A stretch of 64,000 nt of DNA from Nocardia transvalensis (GTDB taxonomy: Bacteria; Actinomycetota; Actinomycetes; Mycobacteriales; Mycobacteriaceae): positions 434,001 through 498,000 of the forward strand of contig NZ_JADLQQ010000003.1 in NCBI RefSeq assembly GCF_015477765.1, read 5' to 3'. Under the pieces are notes generated by a model that worked only from the letters and a program-made list of their open reading frames with translations, searched no databases and had not been told where the DNA came from. A program made the translations under genes and the position numbers. Of this stretch, positions 7,173-15,900 are shown one piece after another (positions within the stretch are counted from its first letter, which is position 1; each line of letters starts with the position of its first letter).

Positions 7173-10049
7173 CTACGCGCCCGCTAATTCGGCGAGGTAC
7201 GCGGCGGCGGGCTCGGCCTCCGGTGCGCGGAGGCGCCGGTAGATCTCGACGGCGGCATCCAGATCGGTCACGGCGGCGGCGATATCGCCGAGAACGGCTC
7301 GGGAGCGGGCAGTACCTTCGAGGGCTCGGGCCTGTTCGAGGTGACTGCCAACCTCGCGGGCAAGCCCGAGAGCGTCGGTGAACGCTGTCAACGCCTTGCC
7401 CGGTTCGCCGGTGGCCAGCAATACTCGCCCGATGCCGTTGAGTTCCTCGGCTTCGCCGTGGCGACTGCCGATATCCCGATAGATGGTCAGGGCCTGCCGG
7501 TGCAAGTCGGCGGCCTGCTTGTGGTCCCCGGTTCTCTCGTGCAGAGTGCCGAGGTTACCGAGGGCGTCGGCTTGATTGTGGCGGTTGCCGATATCCCGGT
7601 GCAGAGCCAAAGCCTGCTGGAACAGGTCGGCGGCCTGCTCGTAGTACCCGGTTTCCCGCCGCACTTGACCGAGGTAGGCGAGGGCGTCGGCCTCACCGAG
7701 ACGGTCGCCGAGGTCGCGGAAGCGAGCCAGGGCCTGCTGGAACAGATCCCCGGCCTCCCCGTAATCCCCGGTAGCCAGGCGCGTGATGCCGAGGTCGTCG
7801 AGGGCCACGGCTTCCCCGCGGCGGTCGCCGAGGTCGCGGTAGTGAGCCAGGGCCTGCTGGAACAGATCCCCGGCCTCCCCGTAATCCCCGGTTGCCCAGC
7901 GCGCGAACCCGAGGCTGTCGAGGCTGTTGGCTTCCCCGCGGCGGTCGCCGAGGTTGCGGTAGTGAGCCAGGGCCTGCTGGAACAGATCCCCGGCCCGCCC
8001 GTAATCTCCGGTAGCCCGGCGTTCGAGGCCGAGGTTGTTGAGGGCGTTGGCTTCTCCGCGGCGGTCGCCGAGGTCGCGGTAGCGGGTCAGAGCCTGATTG
8101 CTCAGGGCGGCGGCTCGGCCGTAGTCCCCGGTGAGATAGCACACGACGCCGAGGTTGTTGAGGGCGTTGGCTTCTCCCCGGCGGTCGCCGAGGTCGCGGT
8201 AGCGGGTCAGGGCCCGCTCGTACAGGTCGGCGGCCCGTTCGTAGTCTGCCGTGAGCTGGCACAGGTGGCCGAGGTTGTTGAGGGCGTTGGCTTGTCCGAG
8301 GCGGTGACCGAGGCGGCCGGCGGTCTCGGCGGCGCGGTGGTGCAGTCGCTTGGCCAGCGGCCATGGCCCGTCTCGGTTCAGCAGTCCGGTGATCACATCG
8401 GTCAACCCGATCATTCGTGCGGGATCGTGATCGGCGGTGTATTCCAGGCAGCCCAGCAAGTTGGCCCGCTCGGCGCGCAGCCATGCCGACGCCCGCATCT
8501 GGTCGCCGAACTCCCGCACCGCGACACCACCACCCGGCCCAGCGGGGGATGTGGTGCGGTCGTCGGCGGGCCGGGTGTAGCGGGCCAGCCATTGGTCCGC
8601 ATTCGCGGCGGTGTGCTGGTAGTAGTCCAGCAGGCGAACCACTGCCGCAGCGTTGTCGGCAGTCGGGGCGGACGCGGCGAGGGTGCGGGCGAATTCACGA
8701 AGCAGGTCGTGCAGTCGGTAGCGGCCGGGTCTGGTTTCCTCGACGAGGTGGTCGGTGTAGAGGGCCTCCAAGTGCCGCCGCGCGATCTCGAGCGGGATGT
8801 CGGCCAGCGCCGCGACCGCCCACAGGTCGAATTCGGTGCCGGGGTGCAAACCCAATAACCGGAACACAACCTGCTGCTCGACCGGGAGATCCCGGAAGGA
8901 CAACTCGAACGCGGCCTGCACTGCCCGATCCGTGGTCTCGAGTTCGGCCAACCGGTCGGCCGTGTCGGTGAACATCTCGGCCAGATCGGTGATGCTCCAG
9001 GCGTTGCGATGGGCCAGCCGTCCGGCCAGCAGCACGATCGCCAAAGGCAGATAGCCGCACAGTTCGACAATGCGCTCGGCCGCCGCCCGCTCCGCGGCGG
9101 CCTGCTCGGTATCGCCGGTGATACTGCGATGTGCGAGGGTGGCGAACAAGCTCACGGCGGAGTCGGGGTCCAGCACATCGAGAGCCAGTGGCATGGCTCC
9201 GTCGAGGGCCACGAGGCGGCGGCGACTGGTCACGATCGTCGCACTCCCGCTGCCGGTAGGCAGCAGCGGTTCGATCTGAGCGGGGCCGTGGGCGTCGTCG
9301 AGTACCAGCAGGATCCGCTTGCCCGCCAGTCGATCCCGCCACAGGTTCCGGCGCCCCTCCAGCGTGTCGGGCAGGCTGCGGGGGTCGATACCCAGACCGG
9401 TCAGCAGCCCGGCCAACACCTCCGACGGGTCCGCGACCGGTTGCCCCGGTGTATGGGCATGCAGTTCGACGAAGTACTGCCCATCGGGAAACCGCGATAC
9501 CAGCTCATGGGCGGCGCGGATCGCCAGTGCGGTCTTGCCGACCCCCGGCATCCCGTCGATCGCATGGATCGACACCACCCGCCCGGATTCCGTCTCTTGC
9601 ACGATGCGCCGCAACTGTTCCTCGCGGCCCATCAGTGTGTCCACGTCGCGGGGCAATGTCCGGGCCGCCACCGGTGGCGGGCGGCGCGTCCCCGCCGCGG
9701 GCTCGGCGACCGCCGAGGTCCACAGCTGCTTCCATGCCCGTTGATCAACCAGATCCCTGGGAAGTCGACCCTGCCGGGCCTTGGCCAAAGTGAACAGCGT
9801 TGTCAGCAGCGGCGCTACCGACTCGAACGTGCGGGGCAGGTTGCGGCCGGCGCGCCAATCACTGATCCGCTGCGTTGTCAGGGTCTCCTTGCCCCGCCCT
9901 CGCGCGATCTGTGTTCGCTGCGCGGTTGTCCGCACCACGTGCTCCAGGGTTGGCTCCCCAGCCGCCTGGAACAGTTCGCCCAGCTTGTCAGCGAACACCC
10001 TTCGCGCCGAAATCGATCTGCCACCGCCCTGGGGAGGTGTCCGCTCCAT
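7173..10049 (-). CDS. NB-ARC ATPase with TPR array (STAND family)
   Basis: This 958-residue protein opens with a DNA-binding-like segment (TLTTQRISDWRAGRNLPRTF, about 57-76) resembling XRE-type regions. The NB-ARC NTPase follows, with Walker A DGMPGVGKT (about 165-173), Walker B RILLVLDDA (245-253) and the TIVTSRRR sensor. Next come a winged-helix region with RYRLHDLLREFA and eight to ten tetratricopeptide units (about 630-940; ALAHYRDLGDRRGEA pattern). Such proteins oligomerise on ligand sensing and act as regulators or defence switches; the ligand here is unknown. ATG 10049 has GGGAAG upstream. It lies alone between duplicated sequence. Confidence 0.88.
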   Translation of the reverse strand: MERTPPQGGGRSISARRVFADKLGELFQAAGEPTLEHVVRTTAQRTQIARGRGKETLTTQRISDWRAGRNLPRTFESVAPLLTTLFTLAKARQGRLPRDLVDQRAWKQLWTSAVAEPAAGTRRPPPVAARTLPRDVDTLMGREEQLRRIVQETESGRVVSIHAIDGMPGVGKTALAIRAAHELVSRFPDGQYFVELHAHTPGQPVADPSEVLAGLLTGLGIDPRSLPDTLEGRRNLWRDRLAGKRILLVLDDAHGPAQIEPLLPTGSGSATIVTSRRRLVALDGAMPLALDVLDPDSAVSLFATLAHRSITGDTEQAAAERAAAERIVELCGYLPLAIVLLAGRLAHRNAWSITDLAEMFTDTADRLAELETTDRAVQAAFELSFRDLPVEQQVVFRLLGLHPGTEFDLWAVAALADIPLEIARRHLEALYTDHLVEETRPGRYRLHDLLREFARTLAASAPTADNAAAVVRLLDYYQHTAANADQWLARYTRPADDRTTSPAGPGGGVAVREFGDQMRASAWLRAERANLLGCLEYTADHDPARMIGLTDVITGLLNRDGPWPLAKRLHHRAAETAGRLGHRLGQANALNNLGHLCQLTADYERAADLYERALTRYRDLGDRRGEANALNNLGVVCYLTGDYGRAAALSNQALTRYRDLGDRRGEANALNNLGLERRATGDYGRAGDLFQQALAHYRNLGDRRGEANSLDSLGFARWATGDYGEAGDLFQQALAHYRDLGDRRGEAVALDDLGITRLATGDYGEAGDLFQQALARFRDLGDRLGEADALAYLGQVRRETGYYEQAADLFQQALALHRDIGNRHNQADALGNLGTLHERTGDHKQAADLHRQALTIYRDIGSRHGEAEELNGIGRVLLATGEPGKALTAFTDALGLAREVGSHLEQARALEGTARSRAVLGDIAAAVTDLDAAVEIYRRLRAPEAEPAAAYLAELAGA
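7280..8330 (-). repeat. 120-bp tandem DNA repeats encoding TPR units
   Basis: The blocks around 7720-8080 repeat with a 120-bp period and are nearly identical at the base level (for example CAGGGCCTGCTGGAACAG at about 7606, 7728, 7848 and 7968). The units at the ends of the array are more diverged. Each unit equals 40 codons, longer than the canonical 34-residue TPR, as in NPHP3/kinesin-light-chain-like arrays. Confidence 0.85.
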
Positions 10050-10338
10050 GACTTCCCGTCCTACGAAACAAGCTGAATGCCACGCGTCGAAACCACCGTA
10101 GCGGGAACGCAGGTGCGACAGCGGCCGGTGCCTCTTCCTCCGGAACGGATATCCGGAGACAGCTTCTGACATGCTGTTTTGTCCAATGGCGGCCATTTGC
10201 GCTGGCTGCACGCCACGGCTGGCGATGATGATGGGCGACGCATCGCTGGTCGCGGGGCCATGTGCAATGAAGCGCCGGCCCGGGCTCGAGTTGATGTGAG
10301 AAGCGCCGCGGGTGGAGGGGACCAGCGGCTCTTCTCCT

Positions 10339-10371
10339 GACGCGGTCGTCACCGCTCGTCGCGTCGCCTGA
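10339..10371 (+). pseudogene. Remnant of the 3' end of the NlpC/P60 gene
   Basis: These 33 bases read D-A-V-V-T-A-R-R-V-A-stop, matching the C-terminus DSIVTARRVA-stop of the hydrolase at 6712-6744. Downstream spacer bases (TTGCCGCGCTCGGT) also match those after the intact gene. The remaining 290 bases between the NB-ARC start and this remnant hold no gene I can support. Confidence 0.75.
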
Positions 10372-10414
10372 CCGGCGAGGAATATCGGTTGCCGCGCTCG
10401 GTAACCTTCTGTTT

Positions 10415-10795
10415 GTGACGGAATCAGGTACAGCCCGGGTCGACTCCTGGGTCTGGGCTGTGCGTCTGTTCAAGACCCGATCCGCGGCCGCGACCGCGTG
10501 CCGCGGTGGGCATGTGCGGGTCAATGGTGTCGCGGTCAAACCCGCGCATCAGATCAAGCCGGGTGACGAGGTTCGGGTCCGCGTCGGCGGGCGGGAACGC
10601 ATCGTCGTGGTGGAGCGGGTCGTCGCCAAGCGCGTCGGCGCGGCCATCGCCGCCCAGTGCCTGATCGACAAGAGCCCGCCCCCACCCCCGCCGGAGATCC
10701 TCGCGTCCATGCCCCGGCGCGACCGCGGTTCCGGACGGCCCACCAAACGCGAACGGCGGGAGACGGATCGGCTACTGGGCCGACCTTCCCTCTGA
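10415..10795 (+). CDS. S4-domain RNA-binding protein (Hsp15/HslR-like)
   Basis: This basic protein of 126 residues has an N-terminal S4 RNA-binding domain (RVDSWVWAVRLFKTRSAAATA, then GHVRVNGVAVKPAHQIKPGDEVRV). The C-terminal tail is basic (RPTKRERRETDRL). Hsp15-type proteins bind stalled 50S subunits carrying peptidyl-tRNA, which is the best guess for function. GTG 10415 is the only start that preserves the full S4 domain. It is the intact partner of the pseudogene at 6790. Confidence 0.87.
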   Translation: MTESGTARVDSWVWAVRLFKTRSAAATACRGGHVRVNGVAVKPAHQIKPGDEVRVRVGGRERIVVVERVVAKRVGAAIAAQCLIDKSPPPPPPEILASMPRRDRGSGRPTKRERRETDRLLGRPSL

Positions 10796-11192
10796 CCCGG
10801 CGGCCCCTCTGCCCCGTCGCGCCGCGAGAGCGGAGCCGAGGGCGGCCGCGGCAATGGTGACCAGCGCACCGAGCACCATGGCCGATGACTCCCCGGGCAC
10901 CAGCACGTGCAGCTGGGTGCCGACGGCGGGTGCGGGTCGCCAGCGCCACCAACCCGAACAGCAGGGCGAGGCTGACGCGCAGTTCGAGTGCGAACCCGCG
11001 CTGCTCGGACCGCTCGTGTGCGCGCTTGCGCAACGGATCCTCGGGTTTCAACACCCCGAACCCCTTGGTGCCGAACAGAATTCCCGCAATCAGCTCCCCT
11101 ACGATCACCGGAACATGCCAGGATGCACGCCACGCCAGCAGCGGGCCCGCCAGACCTAGAGCCAGTACCAGCGCCAGCGTCGAGAATGTCAT
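10796..11192 (-). pseudogene. Cation/proton antiporter (CPA2/KefB-like) remnant with a large internal deletion
   Basis: From ATG 11192 about 65 residues (TFSTLALVLALGLAGPLLAW, then VPVIVGELIAGILFGTKGFG) match the N-terminus of Na+/H+ antiporters. A basic segment (KRAHERSEQRG) then joins LELRVSLALLFGLVALA, and after a frame change GTQLHVLVPGESSAMVLGAL with a terminal helix follows. A functional member needs about 380-400 residues and 12 helices; most of the transport core is missing. It lies between the S4 gene and the ligase/PKS pair. Confidence 0.78.
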
Positions 11193-11234
11193 CGCTCGTT
11201 CGGCCGGGATCGGAGGGGTGTCATCGGGAAATCA

Positions 11235-11261
11235 TCCGTCCGGCGCGCAGGGGCGGACGGA
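11235..11261 (-). terminator. Stem-loop downstream of the ligase-like gene
   Basis: The 8-bp arms TCCGTCCG (11235-11242) and CGGACGGA (11254-11261) enclose an 11-base loop. It sits 19 bases past the stop of the leftward ligase/PKS operon. Confidence 0.55.
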
Positions 11262-11279
11262 GGACACGCTCGGCAGGTA

Positions 11280-12944
11280 TTACGGGGATGCGGCGGGGTC
11301 GCCGACCCGAGCCAGCGCGCCGTTGCGGTAGCGGGTGCGGCATTCGCTGCGCCGGCGGGGCGCGTCGGTGGTCTTGGGCAGCTGGCCGCGCGGCACCAGG
11401 ACCACGTCGGTGGGTGTGATGTCGTGCGCGGCCGCGACCGCGGCGTGGATGCGGCGGACCACGTCGGCGGGATCGGCCAGCTGATCGTCGATTTCGGCGA
11501 CTACGACGAGCGATTCGTGCTCACCGTCGTCGATGCCGAAGGCGGCGATGCGATCGCCGCGCACGTCCGGCGACGAATCGGCGGCGGTGGCCTCGATATC
11601 CGCTGGGTAGTGGCTGTGGTCGCCGATGACGATCATGTCCTTCAGCCGGCCCGCCACATAGAGCTGCCCGTTGTGGAAGAACCCCAGATCCCCTGTGCGT
11701 AGCCATGCTTCGGCCGAGCGGGGGAGGGCGGCACGAAAGGCGGCGCTGCGGGGGCGCCGGAAATGGCCCGCGCACACCGTGGGTCCCGCCACCCAGATCT
11801 CGCCGACCCGGCCCGCGCCGAGTGCGCAGTGCCGAATCGGGTCGACCACCCGCACCGACTGCCCCAGCGAGGTGCCGTACCCGGTCAGGGCAACACCGTC
11901 GGGAGCCGGAACGGCCCGACCGGCGGCCAATTCGAGGCGATCGAACTCCTCGGAGACCGGTTCGTCGTCCGGTTCGGTGCAGGTGACCGCACGCGTGGCT
12001 GTGAGCGGCCCGTAGCACGGGGTGTGGGCGCGGTGCCGAAAACCATAGGGCGCAAAGCTTCTCGTGAAGGCGGACAGTGCCTCGGCACGACTCGGTTCGG
12101 CGCCGCCCAGTAGTAGCTCGAGTTCGGAGAGGTCCAGGTCGGCGCGCTCGTCGGCGGTGGTCGCCGACACCGCGAGGGTCAGACCGGAATTGGGGCTGGC
12201 GGTGGTGCCCGCGCGGTAGTCGCCGCAGGCGCGGAGCCAGCGGATCGGGCGTTCGATGAATTCCGTCGGTGGCAGGGTGATCGCCGCGACGCCGGAGTAC
12301 AGCGGAAGCGCGAGCGTGACCACCAGGCCCAGGTCGTGATGGTACGGCAGCCAGCCCACCACCGGCTTGCGGCCGACGACGGGTAGGCGGGTGCGCAACT
12401 GCTCGAGGGCCGCGGCGAGATTGGCGTGGGTGACCATCGTGCCCTCGGCCCCACCGCTGTACTGCAGGTAGGCCGGATGGTCGGCCACCGGATCGATGAC
12501 GACCTCGTCGGGCCGGTCGTGAATCGAAACCGTGAGTGTTCGATCGAACGCGAGATCCCCTTCTATAGACGGTCTTTCGGCCCCCGCCGATGTCAAGAGC
12601 AGGGTGGGTGCGGCATCGCGCAGCGCCGAGGCCAGACGACCGGCGTTGCGCTGCGACATCGGGTACAGCGGTACAGCCACCCGGTTGCTGTACAGGCAGG
12701 CGAGGAAAGCCACCACATAGTCGGTCCCGTGCCGGCACAGGATGGCGACACGATCGTCGGGTGCTGTCAGGCTGCGGATTCTCTCAGCGAGCGCTCCGGC
12801 GGCGCTGTGCAATTCGCGGTAGGTGAGCGCGGTGGGAGAACGGTCGCGGCCGGTATGGGTCAATGCGATACAGGCCGGTGTGTCGGGACGGTCGCTTGCC
12901 CACCGGGCAACGGCAGCGGCGAGCTCATCGACGGTGCTGTTCAC
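11280..12944 (-). CDS. Fatty-acyl-AMP-ligase-like protein with degenerate active-site motifs
   Basis: This protein has 554 residues and the overall length and order of a FAAL: TALTYRELHSAA, AFLACLYSNRVAVPLYP, GWLPYHHDLGLV, TGDLGFFHNGQLYVAGRLKDMIVI. Family enzymes activate fatty acids as acyl-AMP for loading onto a PKS. The phosphate loop, normally YTSGSTGxPKG, is shortened to YSGGAEG. The A5 motif YGxxEAT reads YGPLTAT. The C-terminal SGK lysine motif reads TTDAPRRR. GTG 12944 has GAGGAG upstream and overlaps the PKS stop by four bases (GTGA), so the two are translationally coupled. It may be inactive or repurposed. Confidence 0.8.
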   Translation of the reverse strand: MNSTVDELAAAVARWASDRPDTPACIALTHTGRDRSPTALTYRELHSAAGALAERIRSLTAPDDRVAILCRHGTDYVVAFLACLYSNRVAVPLYPMSQRNAGRLASALRDAAPTLLLTSAGAERPSIEGDLAFDRTLTVSIHDRPDEVVIDPVADHPAYLQYSGGAEGTMVTHANLAAALEQLRTRLPVVGRKPVVGWLPYHHDLGLVVTLALPLYSGVAAITLPPTEFIERPIRWLRACGDYRAGTTASPNSGLTLAVSATTADERADLDLSELELLLGGAEPSRAEALSAFTRSFAPYGFRHRAHTPCYGPLTATRAVTCTEPDDEPVSEEFDRLELAAGRAVPAPDGVALTGYGTSLGQSVRVVDPIRHCALGAGRVGEIWVAGPTVCAGHFRRPRSAAFRAALPRSAEAWLRTGDLGFFHNGQLYVAGRLKDMIVIGDHSHYPADIEATAADSSPDVRGDRIAAFGIDDGEHESLVVVAEIDDQLADPADVVRRIHAAVAAAHDITPTDVVLVPRGQLPKTTDAPRRRSECRTRYRNGALARVGDPAASP

Positions 12945-15900
12945 GGCGACTCCTCGCAGAGGTGAGCGGTACTGGTCCGGGTGAGCGGCATCTCGCCCGA
13001 GACCGGAAGCAGGCTGCGCAGCCGATTCGACAGCACGGACTCGTCGGCGATCGGCGTGTAGTCGAGCGCGAGTAAGGCCGGTTCTCGATAGCCGAGGGCG
13101 GCCGACAAGACCGCCGTGCCGCGGGCGGTATCGAACGGGACGATCCCGGCTCTGCGCGACAGGGAGGCGTTGCTGCTCGCGGCGACGGGCCCGGATTCCC
13201 AACTGCCCCAGCCGATGCTGACGATCCGCCGATCGGTATGGGTGCGGGCACGGGCGACGGCGTCGAGGGCGGCATCGGCGGCGGCCCCGGCCGCTCCGCC
13301 GGGCAGGCCGAGGGTGCCGGTGGCGCAGGAGAACAGCAGCGCGAAATCGATCGGGTCGGCGGCGGTGAGTTCGAGCAGTGCCTCGGCGGCGGTCACTTTC
13401 GGCGTGAACGTTGCAGCCGCTGTCGTGCAACGGATTTCTGTGTCCGCGGGGACTCCGGCCGCGTGTACCAACCCGCGGATGGTCGAACCGCAGCCGCGAA
13501 TGTCGTCGAGCGCATTGGACAGGTCCACCCGATCGGCGACATCACAGCGGACCACCACGATTCGATCCTCCGACCCGTCCAGAAGCGGTGGCAGCGGACG
13601 AGGTCTGCGGGTCAGCACCACCACATCGCGTGCGCCCGCACGAAGCAGCCAGCGGACGGCCACGGCTCCGAGCGTGCCGAGGCCACCGGTCACCACATAG
13701 GTGCCGTCGGGAACGATCTCGATCGATCTGCCGGTCGGGTGCGCGGGCAGGAATCGGCGCGCGTGGACGGCCGAACCGTCGAGCAGCACCTCCTCCGGCG
13801 CGGCGGAATGCACCGCCAGCTCGGCGGCATCCCGCGGGGTCGCACCGGCGAGCCAGACCAGCCGGATCGGCCGCACCGATTCCTGCCGCAGGGCCCGGAC
13901 CAGCCCGGCGACAGCGTGCTGAAGCACCGATGCGCGATCGTCCAGCACCACGGTGACGGCCGAGACGGCGGCACTGTCACACAGGTGGTGCAGCAGCACC
14001 AGCGCCGCGGCGACCTCGGCCACGACCGACCCGGCAGCAACCGCCCCGGGCCACACCACGACCACGGCGGCCGGTTCGCGCCGTCGGGACAGCGCGGCGG
14101 TCAGGGATGCGCAATCGCGCGCAACCCGCGCGGTCGGCAGCCGCTTGCCCAGCGCCGCGGCCAGCGCAACCGCGAACGGCGAGGCACCGATCAGCACCGC
14201 CCGCCGAGCCACCGAGCTCGGTGCGGCGTCCGGCACGGCGACCGGAACCCAGCTTTCGGTGCGCAGAATCGAGGCGGCCCACTCGACCGCCGTGGCCACG
14301 GTGGCGTCATAGGCCGGTGCCACCAGCCATTCGTAACCCGTTGTCGCGCAGGGCTCGAATTCATGGTCGACCCGCGAGTCGTTCTCCTCCGCGAGCAACG
14401 AAACGGGTCCCGTGTTCGCGCCCGACGTGCTGGAGCCGTTGGAGTCGCGCGTATTGCGGCTGACTGTCGGCGCATGCGCCGCCCCGTCGGCGGGCGAGAA
14501 CTCGACACCGAGCAGGGTGATGGCGGGAGCACCGTGTTGATCGGTGGCGATGACGTCGCAGACCGGGCCGGTGGGTGCTTTGTCGCGAACGAAAGCGTGC
14601 GCTTCGGTCAGCAGGAGGTCGGGTGCGTCGGAAAGCCAGACCGAGGCTATCGAGACCGGCAGCGAGGGCACGGTGTCGGGGAGGAGGTCCATGGTCGCGG
14701 CGGCGACCACCTGCAGACAGCCGTCGAGGGCCGCGGTGTCGAGCGGGATGTGGCCGAACAGGCCGATGGCGCTGCGCTTCCCGACGGCCAGGCGGCGCAG
14801 CGGCCGGGGACCGTAGTCGAGATGTCGGCGGCGCAGGGCCTCGTAGAAGGCCTCGGGATCGATCGCCTGCAACTGATGGTGAGTGGCGCGATGGGCGTCG
14901 ACGGTGCGCATCCAGCCGACGATCTCGGCGGGTGTCGGATCGCCGTCGATGCGGCGGTGGGCCCGGATATCGGCCAGGCCGTGGACGGCGGGCGAACTGC
15001 CTGTACGCCAACGGCGTTCACCGATCGGTCCGGCGAAGCTGCCCTGGGCGGACCAGTCGATCCATCGCCCTCCGACGTACAGCTCGGCCAGGCCGTGCAG
15101 GAACGCTTCCGCCTCGTTCTCCTGCTCGGCGACGGTGTAGGTCGAGGCACGGAACTCCCGATACCGCCGGACGGCGGGGGTGAGCACCGGATTCGGGCCC
15201 ACCTCGATGACCGTCGACATCCCCTCCGCGGCCGCCGATGCCAAGCAGGATGCCAAATCGACCGTGCCGCAAAAATTCTCGGCCCAGTATTCGGAATCGG
15301 GTGCGGTAGTGAGCAGTCCTCCCCTGCGACTGGACGAAAAGAACGGCACCTCGGCAATCTTGGGCGCCAAGCCCTGAAGTTGTGCCACCGAATCCAACGG
15401 CATCCGGCGAATCCGGTGACCGTCCGCGGCCCACTCGGCCGCCACCAACCGGGCCGCCATCTCGCGCCGCCGCGCCCGCCGCACCACGGCCTCGACGTAG
15501 CGGGGCGTTCCGGAGAGCACCAGCGCACGCGGGCCGAGAATTGCCGCGATCTCGACCTCGCCGCGCATCGGCTCGATCAGCCGCGCCGCCTCCTCCGCCG
15601 TTGCCGCCAGCGTCGCCGAGGCCGCGCGCTCGCCGCATCGGGCTACCGCACGGCCACGGGCGACCGCGATGCGCGCCCCGTCGGCCGTCGACACCGCCCC
15701 GCCGACCACCGCCGCCGCAACCTCGCCGAGCCCGTAGCCGCCGACGCCATCGGCCCGAATCCCCCACGACAACAACAGTTTCGACAGCGCCAGCTGAAAG
15801 GCGAAGATCGCGGGCTGCACCGCCTCGGCGACGGCGAGCCCCTGCCCGAATCCGTGCCGCGGTGTCCACACCCGCGGCCCACCGGCACCGACGATCGCCT

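Larger units (their letters stand above)
10339..10803 (+). repeat. Right copy of the direct repeat flanking the NB-ARC/TPR insert
   Basis: It starts at the NlpC 3' remnant and continues through the complete S4 gene to a shared ACCCGGCGG just past its stop. It is the same orientation and order as the left copy at 6712-7117. Confidence 0.82.

Noticed and set aside
7280..8330. CRISPR-like periodicity
   Set aside because: The 120-bp period is coding TPR units with no short palindromic repeat and no unique spacers.
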